Shown here: one piece after another, positions 28,103 to 37,379 of the stretch
Layout: every line of letters begins with the position of its first letter
How positions within the stretch are numbered: position 1 is the first letter of the stretch
NCBI RefSeq assembly: GCF_003014755.1
Contig: NZ_PYAW01000005.1
Span: 400,320 to 464,319, forward strand
Direction of reading: 5' to 3'
Length of the DNA: 64,000 nt
Origin: Chitinophaga niastensis
GTDB lineage: Bacteria; Bacteroidota; Bacteroidia; Chitinophagales; Chitinophagaceae
Translations under genes and position numbers: made by a program
The notes under the pieces: generated by a model
Told to the model about the DNA's origin: nothing
Database searches by the model: none
Seen by the model: the letters and a program-made list of their open reading frames with translations, nothing else

Positions 28103-28948
28103 ATGAAAAAACTGAGAAATGCATTGATGCTGGCAGGTGGGTTAGCGGTTGCATTGTTTGCAAAATCTGCTACTGCGCAAAGCAGGGCGGATGCATTGGG
28201 CTGGAAGCTGGGTGCGCAGGCCTGGACATTCAATCATTTTACGCTGGCAGAGGCACTGGACAAAATGGATAGCTGTGGGATCCAGTACGTGGAAGCTTTC
28301 CCCGGACAAGTGATTGGTGGTGGTATTGAGGGTAAATTTGATTACCACATGTCGCCTGAAAAACAGGAACAGGTAAAAAGTTTGTTTAAGAAAAAACACA
28401 AAGTGCTGATGGCGTTTGGTGTGGTAGTACCTGAATCAGCGGCAGAATGGCGCATCCTGTTTGATTTTGCCAACAGAATGGGGATTCAGAGCATCACTTC
28501 TGAGCCACAGGCAGAATACCTGGACCTGATTTCTTCTTTGTGCGATCAGTTCCAGATTAAACTGGCTATCCATGATCATCCTAAACCCAGTCATTACTGG
28601 AATCCTGAGACGGTTTTGGCTGCTATTAAAGGCAGAAGCAAGTTAATGGGTGCATGTGCTGATATCGGCCACTGGGTGCGTTCAGGTTTAGATCCGGTAG
28701 AGTGTCTGAAGAAACTGGATGGTCATATTATGAGTTTACATTTTAAAGATCTGAATGAGAAAACTCCTGAAGGTCATGATGTAGTTTGGGGTAATGGTGT
28801 TTGCCAGATTGCTAAAGTGATGGAAACCCTGAAGAACCAGCATTTCAAAGGTTTATTTTCTGCTGAATACGAATACAACTGGGATTACAATGTGCCTGAA
28901 GTAAAGGCCAGTGCAGCGTTTTGGAGAACTATTGTAAGTAATCTTTAA
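28103..28948 (+). CDS. Secreted sugar phosphate isomerase/epimerase-like TIM barrel
   Basis: 281 residues from ATG 28103, which opens a signal peptide (KKLRNALMLAGGLAVALFA, cleavage near TAQS). The mature part has the xylose-isomerase-like TIM-barrel pattern: LGAQAWTFNHFTLAEAL, GIQYVEAFPG, ITSEPQAEYL, IHDHPKPSHYW, ACADIGHWVRSG, and SAEYEYNWDYN, giving the metal ligands E, D, H and E. In Bacteroidota these periplasmic proteins accompany Gfo/Idh and DUF1080 proteins in glycoside catabolism. Single-gene unit. Confidence 0.87.
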   Translation: MKKLRNALMLAGGLAVALFAKSATAQSRADALGWKLGAQAWTFNHFTLAEALDKMDSCGIQYVEAFPGQVIGGGIEGKFDYHMSPEKQEQVKSLFKKKHKVLMAFGVVVPESAAEWRILFDFANRMGIQSITSEPQAEYLDLISSLCDQFQIKLAIHDHPKPSHYWNPETVLAAIKGRSKLMGACADIGHWVRSGLDPVECLKKLDGHIMSLHFKDLNEKTPEGHDVVWGNGVCQIAKVMETLKNQHFKGLFSAEYEYNWDYNVPEVKASAAFWRTIVSNL

Positions 28949-28950
28949 AT

Positions 28951-29036
28951 AATTACGAATTACGGAGTTGTGGGGAGATCATATTTAAGATATATGCTAA
29001 GGTCTTCGCTTATAACCGTAATTCGCAATTCGTAAT
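28951..29036. repeat. Inverted repeat with AATTACGAATTACGG arms
   Basis: Arms aattacgaattacgg (28951-28965) and ccgtaattcgcaattcgtaatt (ends 29036, with a 3-base insertion) around 50 bases including the phrase ggtcttcgct found in the other repeats. A different sequence family from A and B. Confidence 0.7.
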
Positions 29037-29038
29037 TT

Positions 29039-29088
29039 CCATCAAAAGAAAAGCCCATGCCAACCGGCATGGGCTTTTCTTTTGATGG
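29039..29088. terminator. Bidirectional intrinsic terminator
   Basis: 50-bp near-perfect palindrome centred on GCCCATGCC AACC GGCATGGGC with A and T runs outside, between convergent genes. Confidence 0.88.
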
Positions 29089-29096
29089 CAGTGTGA

Positions 29097-32000
29097 CTAC
29101 TTTCCGGAATCCCGTACTGCATTTACGGCAGCGTTGGAATCTTCCTGTGTATCCACTTGTATCATGCCTTCTTTATTTCTTTTGGTACCATTTACACCAA
29201 AGTCATTTTTCATTTGATTGAGCCAACCAATGAACTGTTGTGCATTCTGGCCATCGCGTTGTAAGTCGTTGGTTACTTTGCTGGCAGGCAGTGCGCTGTA
29301 GTAGCGTAACTGTTGCTCACAGTCTTTAATGATTTTGTTAGCCAGTTCATCTGCTCTCTTGGCATCACCTACCATATAGTAAGCGTATACTGTTTGAATA
29401 GATGTGTAGTTGTGCATGTTACCTGGTGTAGTCATGGCATACGGGAAGTTAGTTTCCAGGATGTTTTTATCCATGTAACGCAGCACATTCAACGCACTGT
29501 CTTTGCTTTTGCCTTCCTGTGTCATTGCCACAGCGAGTTTTGTATAAGCCTGACGCAGGTACAATACCATTTTCCTGTTTGGTTCATCGAAGTAAGTGCC
29601 TTTTGTTTGTGCACCACCAAACTCAAATTTATGCATCAGGTTATCATACATCACACCTACGTTGGCGTTGATTTCCATGTTTAACGGATCGGACGCTGTT
29701 GATTTAGGCAACGGCACCAGGTGATAAGCCAGACCGTCTGTTTGCAGGTAATCGTTCAGGCCAAGGTCGGTAGGACTGGTAAAGTAGATAGGTCTTTTCC
29801 AGTTGTTGGCTGAAATGATATCATAAACAGCGAGATCATTTTTCAGCAGGTAGTTTTTGGTAACCTTGAAAGGCAGTGATGGTAATACTTTTGCACTGTC
29901 TTTCGCAGCCACTACACCGTATTTCATGATAGCATCCTTGTCTACCGGAATAAACAGCTGACGGGTAGGGAGGAAGTTTTCTGAACCACCATCCTGTGTT
30001 GTTACTTTACTGTTAGCATCATCGCTTCCCATGAAGGTCATGATCTCTTTCAGGTTAAAGTATTTATCTGCTGGAATATTTCCCGGATCGAAGAAGCGGA
30101 TATAGTTGCGGTTTTCGCCACGGTATTTATCAGCAGCCCAGTTCATTTGAATGGCCGGGCTTTGGTTTACCGTTTTGCGTGCCTGGTCGATGTACCAGTC
30201 AACACCCAGGAGACTCAGGTTAATTACCCTGATATCCGGACGAATGCCTTCTACTTCCTGTGCATACCAAAGCGGATAAGTATCATTATCACCTACGGTA
30301 AACAGGATCGCATCTTTTTGACAGGATTCCAGGTAATCTTTCGCCACATCTCTTGCTACGGTTTTGGTAGAACGATCATGATCGTCCCATTCCTGTGCTG
30401 CCATGAGTACCGGTACAGCCAGTAAGCAGATAGCAGTAGCGATAACTGGAGAGAGTGCGCTCTTTGTTTTCTTTTTCAGGAAGTTGTACACAGAGAGTAC
30501 GCCCAGGCCAATCCAGATAGCATATGCATAGAAAGATCCTACATAGGCGTAATCACGTTCACGTGGCTGATTACCGGCCTGATTCAGGTAGATGATAATA
30601 GCGAAACCTGTAAAGAAGAACAGCAGCGATACGATGAGGGTATCTTTGCGATGATTATTATATTGATAGAAGAAACCGAGTAAACCGAGGATAAACGGCA
30701 GGAAGAACAGGGTGTTGTGTGCCTTGTTTTCCTTGAGGCTATCCGGCATGAGGGACTGGTCGCCGTAAATGAAATTATCAATAAACGGAATACCGGAGAT
30801 CCAGTTACCATCGCGTACGTTACCGTAACCTTCAGTATCATTTTGCTTACCGGCAAAGTTCCACATGAAGTAACGGAAGTACATGAAGTTTACCTGGTAT
30901 TGCAGGAAGAATTTAACGTTGTCGGCATAAGAAGGTTTTTCGCCTTGCTTTAATCCCAGCCAGGTGCGGTAGTATTCCGCATGGCCCTGATCATTGCTGG
31001 CATCCCATACACGTGGGAAGAGCATCATGTCTTCCGCTGCATAAACAGGATCCATTTTCTTACCGGCTACTTCATATTTTTTAGCGCCACGGGCGTAGAT
31101 ATTGCCGCCTTCTTTATATTCAGTAGGATGGGCAGTGAATACCTGGCCATATATCAGCGGGAAATCGCCATATTGTTCACGACCGAGGTAACCCACCAGT
31201 GAAATCGGGTTATCTACGTTATACATATCTACCGAAGGATTGGCAGTAGAACGTACCATGGTAGTGATATAGGTAGAATAACCGAGCAACATAAACACCA
31301 CGAACGAAATCGTCAGGCGGCTGAAATGTGTTGTCTTAGCGATATCCATCTGTACCCCCAGTGTTTTAAGGATAGTGGGTATAAGCAGGAAGAGTGCCGC
31401 CAGTAATATTTTAAAGAAGATTACACCACCGCTGGTATCATTAAATGCAGGTACCACGATAATAGTAGCAATCACTATAAACGGAGCATATAAGCCGAAT
31501 TTTGGTTTTATGTAGCCAAAGATCAGTATCGCCAGGATAAGAACGAAATAGAAGGTAAATCCGGAGAAATAGCTCATTCCGAGGGAGTTTACGAAGAACA
31601 CATCCATGTAACCGGATGCTTTCACCGTATCCTGAATGAGGTATTTCTGTACCAGGCCTGTTATACCGCAACCTACTACAAAAGCCCAGAAGGTACCCCA
31701 ATTGGTTACTTTAAAGCGTTTGAAATAGTATACCATTACCATGGCCGGTATAGTCAGGAGGTTGAGCAGATGCACACCAATAGAGAGTCCGAGGAGGTAA
31801 CCGATCAATACGATCCAGCGATCGGCATAAGGTTGATCGGCTTCGTGTTCCCATTTCAGGATAGCCCAGAATACAATGGCTGTAAAGAAAGAGGACATAC
31901 CATATACTTCACCTTCCACAGCGGAAAACCAGAAGGAATCGGAAAAGGTGTAAGCCAATGCGCCTACAGCACCCGCGCCCATGATAGCGATCATTTTTTC

Positions 32001-32336
32001 GCGGGTAATCTCTTCACCGGCTTTTGTCATCAGCTTGCGGGCAAAGTGTGTAATAGTCCAGAACAGGAACAGGATAGTGAAACCACTGGCCAGTGCCGTC
32101 ATCGTGTTCACGCCCAGCGCAGCCTGGGTTGGTGACAGGAACATAGTAAACAATCTTCCAAGCAGCACGAACAAGGGCGCTCCAGGTGGATGGGGAATCT
32201 GTACTTTGTAAGCACTTGAAATAAACTCACCGCAGTCCCATAAGCTGCCTGTAGCCTCCATTGTCTTAATGTAAACAAAGCAGGCAATGATGCAGATGAC
32301 CCAGCCGACCATGTTGTTGGTCCTTTTAAAATTCAT
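29097..32336 (-). CDS. DUF2723 polytopic membrane protein (predicted GT-C glycosyltransferase)
   Basis: 1079 residues. The first periplasmic loop carries GSLWDCGEFISSAYKVQIPH followed by PPGAPLF, the hallmark of DUF2723; acidic residues in this loop are the catalytic type in GT-C enzymes. About a dozen transmembrane helices reach to residue 670 or so, then a soluble C-terminal domain containing WYAQEVEGIRPDIRVINLSL and tetratricopeptide-like helices. Likely transfers a sugar from a polyprenyl carrier to protein or glycan in the periplasm; proposed in the family, not shown here. Start ATG at 32334-32336. Confidence 0.88.
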   Translation of the reverse strand: MNFKRTNNMVGWVICIIACFVYIKTMEATGSLWDCGEFISSAYKVQIPHPPGAPLFVLLGRLFTMFLSPTQAALGVNTMTALASGFTILFLFWTITHFARKLMTKAGEEITREKMIAIMGAGAVGALAYTFSDSFWFSAVEGEVYGMSSFFTAIVFWAILKWEHEADQPYADRWIVLIGYLLGLSIGVHLLNLLTIPAMVMVYYFKRFKVTNWGTFWAFVVGCGITGLVQKYLIQDTVKASGYMDVFFVNSLGMSYFSGFTFYFVLILAILIFGYIKPKFGLYAPFIVIATIIVVPAFNDTSGGVIFFKILLAALFLLIPTILKTLGVQMDIAKTTHFSRLTISFVVFMLLGYSTYITTMVRSTANPSVDMYNVDNPISLVGYLGREQYGDFPLIYGQVFTAHPTEYKEGGNIYARGAKKYEVAGKKMDPVYAAEDMMLFPRVWDASNDQGHAEYYRTWLGLKQGEKPSYADNVKFFLQYQVNFMYFRYFMWNFAGKQNDTEGYGNVRDGNWISGIPFIDNFIYGDQSLMPDSLKENKAHNTLFFLPFILGLLGFFYQYNNHRKDTLIVSLLFFFTGFAIIIYLNQAGNQPRERDYAYVGSFYAYAIWIGLGVLSVYNFLKKKTKSALSPVIATAICLLAVPVLMAAQEWDDHDRSTKTVARDVAKDYLESCQKDAILFTVGDNDTYPLWYAQEVEGIRPDIRVINLSLLGVDWYIDQARKTVNQSPAIQMNWAADKYRGENRNYIRFFDPGNIPADKYFNLKEIMTFMGSDDANSKVTTQDGGSENFLPTRQLFIPVDKDAIMKYGVVAAKDSAKVLPSLPFKVTKNYLLKNDLAVYDIISANNWKRPIYFTSPTDLGLNDYLQTDGLAYHLVPLPKSTASDPLNMEINANVGVMYDNLMHKFEFGGAQTKGTYFDEPNRKMVLYLRQAYTKLAVAMTQEGKSKDSALNVLRYMDKNILETNFPYAMTTPGNMHNYTSIQTVYAYYMVGDAKRADELANKIIKDCEQQLRYYSALPASKVTNDLQRDGQNAQQFIGWLNQMKNDFGVNGTKRNKEGMIQVDTQEDSNAAVNAVRDSGK

Positions 32337-32521
32337 AAGGTTGTTTTAAGGTCCGACAAAAATATAAAAAACAGCAAATTATGCTAATCTGTCGAACAGT
32401 TTTAACTTTTTGTAAATATCTTTTTAGCTGTTAGCTATTAGTATTGAGCTTTTAGTCCCTCCGTTGGGTGTTGCCGGTAAGATTAAAAAAGGATTAGAAT
32501 CCGGAGGCTGATAGCTAAGTG

Positions 32522-32815
32522 CTAAAGGCTCACGGCTGTTTCCACCGTCCATGCCGCAGGTTTGGCATTAAACAGCACTTTGGTGGCGGCCCAGGTTTCG
32601 TGGAAGAGATCTGAGCTACGATACGCTTCCAGTGTGGCTTCCGACTCCCATTTGCTGAAAGTGAAGAAGGTATTCCCGGAGGCGGGGTGTTCCCAGAGTT
32701 CCAGATGCAGGCATCCGGGAAAATGGCGGATAAGATTTTGTTGACGTGAAAAAAGATCCCGGAAGGTTGGTACGTTTCCCGGTTCAAATTCCATTTTTAC
32801 GATACGGTTGATCAT
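32522..32815 (-). CDS. Antibiotic biosynthesis monooxygenase-fold (ABM) protein
   Basis: 97 residues with the ferredoxin-like ABM layout: MINRIVKMEFEPGNV, PGCLHLELWEHPASG, FFTFSKWESEATLEAY, HETWAATKVLF. Members include small cofactor-free monooxygenases and heme-degrading enzymes; catalytic class is not inferable. Its ATG overlaps the stop of the preceding gene by four bases (ATGA), so the two are co-translated. Confidence 0.8.
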   Translation of the reverse strand: MINRIVKMEFEPGNVPTFRDLFSRQQNLIRHFPGCLHLELWEHPASGNTFFTFSKWESEATLEAYRSSDLFHETWAATKVLFNAKPAAWTVETAVSL

Positions 32816-33639
32816 TGAAAAATTATTCTTACAGTTTGATAGTAGGAGAGTTGCTGGTAGCCGGAAGGCTGGGTAAGCTGATCGCGCCGGAATCCCTGCA
32901 GACCAAAAAGACCTGCCGCATTTCCTTTGTTGATAGCAATTTCCAGGTAGCCCGCTGCATTGAAGAGGGCCAGTTTCTGGCCTTCGGGTACATCGGCATA
33001 CGTTTCGCTGATCTGGCTGATCACTTCATCCCTGCGGAAGAAGATGCGGAAGCGACGTTTTTTGCACTGGGCATCAAATTGTTCGCGGGTGATGTTTACC
33101 ACTACATTTTCGAAGCTGTCGATGTGGATGATTTGTCCTTCGATGAAATCATCGCCTACCAGTGGTTGCAGGTTGTTTTTTACGTTGATGCTTTGTGTTA
33201 ATGGTCCCAGTTCACCTAATGCTTTGCCGCGACTTAACTCGCGCGCAGCAGAAGCCAGCAGGTGAATGATGGTGAATGTATTTTTAGGAGCATTTTTATC
33301 CAGTGGGATCTTGATGACCTTTTCCGGCATGCCGCCGGCAATCATGGTCAGCAGGCCGTTATCGGCGCAGCCGATATATTGACCGTTATGTTCAGCTACC
33401 AGTACATGATCCGGACGCCGGTCGAACAAATTGATCAGAACAAAATGGAACGTACCCAGCGGGAAGTAAGCGAAGGCACTTTTGCAGATATAAGTAGCTT
33501 GTGGTAAGTTAAAAGGGCTGATGTGATGGGTGATATCCGTAACATGACATTCCGGGCAGTATTGCCAGAGCTGCCCTTTGATGGCACCTACCAGGTAATC
33601 CTGCATTCCTATATCTGATGTTAATGTTATGATGGACAT
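32812..33639 (-). CDS. SAM hydroxide adenosyltransferase (DUF62 / SAM hydrolase)
   Basis: 275 residues. N-terminal ITLTSDIGMQDYLVGAIKG matches the fluorinase/SAM hydroxide adenosyltransferase family (TDFG...DxYVG-type start), with VTDITHHISPFNLPQA and VLVAEHNGQYIGCADNGLL, and the C-terminal OB-like domain ending in the NAAGYLEIAINKGNAAGLFG pattern. Converts SAM plus water to adenosine and methionine. Two-gene unit with the ABM gene. Confidence 0.9.
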   Translation of the reverse strand: MSIITLTSDIGMQDYLVGAIKGQLWQYCPECHVTDITHHISPFNLPQATYICKSAFAYFPLGTFHFVLINLFDRRPDHVLVAEHNGQYIGCADNGLLTMIAGGMPEKVIKIPLDKNAPKNTFTIIHLLASAARELSRGKALGELGPLTQSINVKNNLQPLVGDDFIEGQIIHIDSFENVVVNITREQFDAQCKKRRFRIFFRRDEVISQISETYADVPEGQKLALFNAAGYLEIAINKGNAAGLFGLQGFRRDQLTQPSGYQQLSYYQTVRIIFQ

Positions 33640-33895
33640 GCCAAAAAATCTAAATCCAAATCCCGATGCTCAAAACCCACAATTCAAATCCCGTCCTCAC
33701 TTTTCGACCCGCTTTATCACATTCGAATGGCAAACTAATCGTTGCGCTTTCCTTCCAAAAAGGATGCCATGGGGTTATGTGACTGAAAACTAAATGCAAA
33801 TAAAGACAAAAAACCCGATGAGATCGTATTTTAAAGTAATTTTTTACAGTACAACCGTTACTAACGTTAACGGCTAAGGTGAAATAATTGTTTAC

Positions 33896-34708
33896 TTATT
33901 GTAGCGGAGAACCTGGTTCTTTCTTAAAGTGATTGTATACCAAACCATCCAGCATGCCAGGAAACAGTTTGCTCAGTAATACCGTCAGCTTGCCCTGAGA
34001 AGTAAGTACGAGTGTACGTTTACGTTTTACAATTGCCTTTGCGATGGCCGTAGCTACTGCTTCTGCACTCATCAGCTTATCTTCGCTCAGCGGTGTTTCA
34101 CTCTGTGCCTGACCTTGCGGGTTAAGCGCGGTATTACGTATATTCGACGACGTGAATCCGGGACATACCCACATCACGTTAACGCCTGTATGTAAATTTT
34201 CTGTGCGCAATGCTTCCAGGAATCCCTGCATAGCAAACTTGGATGCGGAATAGCCCGTACGTGCCGGGAGTCCTCTGTAACCAGCGATGGAAGATACACC
34301 AACAATAGTTCCTTTGCTGGCAAGAATAGCCGGATAAGCAAATTTGGTACAATATACCGTTCCCCAGAAATTGATATCCATCAGCGATTTCAACACACTT
34401 ATATCCAGATCGCGGAACATAGCCCGCATAGAAATTCCCGCGTTATTGATGAGTATATCTATTTTACCAAATTTCGCTATCGTACTTTCGATGAATGATT
34501 TGCAATCCGCTTCCACACTTACATCTGCTACGAAAGTAAATAAAGCAGCATTATTGATTTCATGATGTAAAGCATCGAGCGCAGCTTGTTTTCTGCCACA
34601 TACTGCTACTGTGGCACCTTGCGCCAATAGTTCCGTTACCAGTGCTTTTCCAATTCCTGATGATCCACCAGTGATGACAACAGTCTTATTTTGAAAGTAC
34701 GTTTTCAT
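33896..34708 (-). CDS. Short-chain dehydrogenase/reductase
   Basis: 270 residues from ATG at 34706-34708 (six codons downstream of an alternative). Classical SDR: TGGSSGIGKAL (cofactor loop), NNAGISM, catalytic Ser in VGVSSIAGYRG and YSASKFAMQ (Y-x3-K). Followed by a C-terminal hydrophobic segment around TVLLSKLFPGMLDGLV, as in membrane-associated SDRs of the retinol/ketoreductase type. Substrate unknown. Lies just before tRNA-Lys and the integrated element. Confidence 0.9.
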   Translation of the reverse strand: MKTYFQNKTVVITGGSSGIGKALVTELLAQGATVAVCGRKQAALDALHHEINNAALFTFVADVSVEADCKSFIESTIAKFGKIDILINNAGISMRAMFRDLDISVLKSLMDINFWGTVYCTKFAYPAILASKGTIVGVSSIAGYRGLPARTGYSASKFAMQGFLEALRTENLHTGVNVMWVCPGFTSSNIRNTALNPQGQAQSETPLSEDKLMSAEAVATAIAKAIVKRKRTLVLTSQGKLTVLLSKLFPGMLDGLVYNHFKKEPGSPLQ

Positions 34709-34858
34709 GGGTATATTTTGCCACACAAAAATAGGTGAGAAGATGATAGTAACAGCATTTTATTACAGGATAGTTACATAAATGTAATGAAGGTACATCG
34801 CTGATTTTAGCTTGTAATGCTTTGTGGGAGATGGTTTACGAGTTTTTTAGAATAAAAA

Positions 34859-34889
34859 TTTGGTTAGAAATAAATTATTCCTATTTTTG
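34859..34889 (+). promoter_or_regulatory. Bacteroidota-type promoter for tRNA-Lys
   Basis: TTTG at 34859-34862 and TATTTTTG at 34882-34889, 19 bases apart, the same spacing as at tRNA-Cys; the second box ends 19 bases before the tRNA. Confidence 0.7.
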
Positions 34890-34908
34890 CAGCCGCTTAA
34901 CAGCAAAC

Positions 34909-34981
34909 GATTCCCTAGCTCAGTTGGTAGAGCAATACACTTTTAATGTATGGGTCTTGGGTTCGAGTCCCAAGGGGATCA
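34909..34981 (+). tRNA. tRNA-Lys (TTT), integration site of the mobile element
   Basis: 73-nt cloverleaf: acceptor GATTCCC / GGGGATC (one T-G pair), discriminator A, anticodon stem ATACA / TGTAT around CTTTTAA (anticodon TTT), T arm TTGGG-TTCGAGT-CCCAA. Its 3' end is duplicated at 53546-53562. Confidence 0.96.
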
Positions 34982-34982
34982 C
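34966..34982 (+). repeat. Left attachment site (attL), tRNA-Lys 3' end
   Basis: agtcccaaggggatcac, identical to 53546-53562. Covers the 3' half of the T arm and the acceptor strand. Confidence 0.85.
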
Positions 34983-35004
34983 AACAAAGAAAATAAACAG
35001 TGTC

Positions 35005-35038
35005 AAAGCCGCATAAATCGTAGGATTTACGCGGCTTT
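35005..35038 (+). terminator. Hairpin/terminator inside the left end of the element
   Basis: AAAGCCGC / GCGGCTTT with inner TAAATC/GATTTA pairing, followed by TTTC. It probably ends the tRNA-Lys transcript now that the original terminator is displaced. Its left arm is the same as that of the hairpin at 53188-53226 near the right end. Confidence 0.7.
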
Positions 35039-35081
35039 TCTGCTTTTGGGATATTAAGGTAAACTACATCAAACGAATCTG

Positions 35082-35124
35082 AAAGGATACATAAAAGGAT
35101 ACAATAACTTTTTCTACTTTAATG
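35082..35124. promoter_or_regulatory. Candidate integrase arm-type sites (left end)
   Basis: Two direct copies of AAAGGATACA (35082-35102) and one inverted TGTATCCTTT (35114-35123). A matching pair is at 53477-53498, near the right end, so these are likely recombinase or excisionase binding sites. Confidence 0.55.
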
Positions 35125-35178
35125 TATCCTTTTTCTCCGGAGATGCTTATCTATACTGGGTTTTAGGAACTCAAACCG

Positions 35179-35208
35179 AACCAATTAACACCAAACAAAA
35201 CCAATTAA
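35179..35208. repeat. Tandem AACCAATTAA repeats before the integrase
   Basis: AACCAATTAA at 35179-35188 and 35199-35208, spaced 20 bases (two helical turns), directly upstream of the integrase start. Possible operator or accessory-protein site. Confidence 0.4.
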
Positions 35209-35232
35209 TCGGTAACCTAAAACTTTTGGAAG

Positions 35233-36492
35233 ATGAAAGTAAGCCAAGACTTATCAATCCTGTTTTTCCTGCGTAGGGATAACGGAAATACAACCGGTAA
35301 AGGAACTCTCACAGTTCGATTAACTATAGACGGCGTCCGGGATGGGTTCTCTCTGGGATACCAGATTGACCCTAAAAAATTCGACAAGAAAGCCGCTGCC
35401 ATTATCGGTAAATCAGCGGAAGCCATAGAAATAAATACGCAGATCCAGCATGTCAAAAGTGAATTGCTCCGTCATTACAACCTGCTGAAAGCCCAGGGCC
35501 CCACCGTTACACCCACCATGATAAAGAATGCCCATCTCTGTATTAATCAGGAAAAAAAGACTTTAATACAGGTGGCCGACTTCCACAATGCGAAGTTTAA
35601 AGAGAAAGTAGAAAAGGAGAAACGCTCTCCCGATACTTTAAAAAAATGGGTAACAACGAAGGACAAGATTACTATTTTCCTGAAGTCGGTATTTAAAATG
35701 CCGGATATTCCACTCGAAAGAATCGAATATGCTTTTGCTGAGGATTTTTTCGATTACATGACACTTACGGAAGGTATTCAGGATAACACTGCCATGAAGT
35801 ACCTAAAAAACACCAAGCAACTTTTAAAGTTGGCAGTGCAAAGGAAGTGGTTAACCCATAATCCTTTGGCGGATTTTGTTTGTACTTATATTAACCCTGA
35901 ACGGGATATTCTCGATATTGACGAACTCAGTACACTATATCATAAGGAGTTTACAATTCCCCGTTTACAAGAAACTAAAGACGCTTATCTGGTTATGGCC
36001 TTAACCGGCTATGCTTATAAGGATGCGTTGATGCTGTCTCCTGATAATGTTGCGAAATTTTTTGATGGAGAAGACTGGATTGTTAAAAATCGTGAGAAGA
36101 CCTGGTGTCGTGAGAATGTACCCTTGTTGCCAATTGTAAAGGAGATCCTGCAGAAATATAAAAACCATCCTTATTGTGTTGCAAATAATGTGCTCCTGCC
36201 TATTAACAGCAACCAACGTTTTAACGGTTATCTCAAAGAGATTGCTGATATCTGCGGAATTAATAAGAACCTTACCACACATACCGCCCGTCATACATTT
36301 GCTACTACGGTAACGCTGGCGAATGGGGTGCCGCTGGAAACAGTAAGCGCCATGCTGGGTCATAAATCCATCCGGACAACGCAGATCTATGCAAAGATTG
36401 TAGCCAGCAAAGTTAGTACTGATATGAAGGCCTTGAAGGCGAATTTTAATCTTGTATTGCCGGATTCGTTGTATAAATCTGTAGCTGCCTAG
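35233..36492 (+). CDS. Tyrosine recombinase/integrase
   Basis: 419 residues with the Bacteroidota phage-type integrase layout: an N-terminal Arm-binding domain (FFLRRDNGNTTGKGTLTVRL), a SAM-like core-binding domain (about 115-210), and a catalytic domain with HTARHTFATT (H-x2-R) and LGHKSIRTTQIYAKI (nucleophile Tyr near residue 396). The first catalytic Arg position reads LTGYAYKDAL, lacking Arg, as in many Bacteroidota integrases. It sits next to the tRNA-Lys target and should catalyse integration and excision. Confidence 0.93.
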   Translation: MKVSQDLSILFFLRRDNGNTTGKGTLTVRLTIDGVRDGFSLGYQIDPKKFDKKAAAIIGKSAEAIEINTQIQHVKSELLRHYNLLKAQGPTVTPTMIKNAHLCINQEKKTLIQVADFHNAKFKEKVEKEKRSPDTLKKWVTTKDKITIFLKSVFKMPDIPLERIEYAFAEDFFDYMTLTEGIQDNTAMKYLKNTKQLLKLAVQRKWLTHNPLADFVCTYINPERDILDIDELSTLYHKEFTIPRLQETKDAYLVMALTGYAYKDALMLSPDNVAKFFDGEDWIVKNREKTWCRENVPLLPIVKEILQKYKNHPYCVANNVLLPINSNQRFNGYLKEIADICGINKNLTTHTARHTFATTVTLANGVPLETVSAMLGHKSIRTTQIYAKIVASKVSTDMKALKANFNLVLPDSLYKSVAA

Positions 36493-36550
36493 CCTTTGCA
36501 CTTCCAGTTAAATATAGGGAAGACCAGTATACCAGTCTTCCCTATATTTG

Positions 36551-36877
36551 TTATTCTTCTACGACACTCGCTACAGGAGCGTTTTTTTTGACTGATTCAA
36601 TGCCATTGTCTCTTCCTGAAGTAGCCTCGTACATTTCGCTGGTACCAATTACTTGCCCATTTACAGCCTTTAAATTAAAATAGTGTTGTCCGTTTTTGGC
36701 AATTAATTTTTCGTAGTGGCTGTCGTTGGGGGCGTTCTTCTTAACGGAATCGATTCCGTTATTACAGGCACTTTTAGTGGTGTACATTTCGCTCGACAGA
36801 ATAGTTTGGCCATTCTCAGCCTTCAGGTTAAAATAATGCTGGCCGTCTTTGGCAGTTTTAATTACGAATTTACCCAT
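36551..36877 (-). CDS. DUF1508 (YegP-like) protein, two tandem repeats
   Basis: 108 residues made of two DUF1508 units, each with GQHYFNLKA and NGQ...SEMY (first at about 13-45, second at 64-95) ending in KKNAP. YegP-type proteins are small beta-rich proteins of unknown role, sometimes stress-linked. Transcribed toward the integrase, single gene. Clear coding sequence by the internal repeat. Confidence 0.85.
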   Translation of the reverse strand: MGKFVIKTAKDGQHYFNLKAENGQTILSSEMYTTKSACNNGIDSVKKNAPNDSHYEKLIAKNGQHYFNLKAVNGQVIGTSEMYEATSGRDNGIESVKKNAPVASVVEE

Positions 36878-37379
36878 AAGTGTTTGGATTTTAGTGGAAT
36901 GGAAATTTATGTTACAGTTTTAAAAGACAGGTTATTCAATCACTTATTTGTTAACGAGCCAAATTTTGAAAGCCAATACTGATTAAGAGTCAGTAGCTCT
37001 AATAAATCTGTTTTGGGTGTCTATGTAAAGTAACCGTATGCTGACAAAATTGTTCAGTTTAAATGAAAATTTCATAACCGATACTCGTGGTTGGGAATGG
37101 AATCACTAAATGGATGCTCGTTTTTCCTTATCGACTTTCTCTTGCTGTAATAAAGCTGTATGATTGAAATTATCAAGACGGACATATTTTTCATGTACCT
37201 GTCTTGATAATCAATGCTTTAACAAAACGTTAACATCGTTGGGTCGTTCAAAGTCATTTATTGCAGAACTTGTTGATACCCAGATTGGAAGACCTTCTAC
37301 CTGACATGTGAAACAGTTGCAGCAAATTTCGTAACACCAAAACAATGCTCTACGTACACACTTTTAAAACCACCTATAT
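36878..37379. other. Non-coding gap with one hairpin
   Basis: 502 bases without a gene. The one clear structure is an inverted repeat at 37163-37215: ttatcaagac (37170-37179) / gtcttgataa (37201-37210), extended by ATTGA/CAAT outside. It lies about 165 bases before the next gene and could be an operator or terminator-like hairpin. The rest is AT-rich with no other signal I can support. Confidence 0.5.

Noticed and set aside
34822..35016. 64-residue frame across tRNA-Lys
   Set aside because: It reads through the tRNA gene and its promoter; not a gene.
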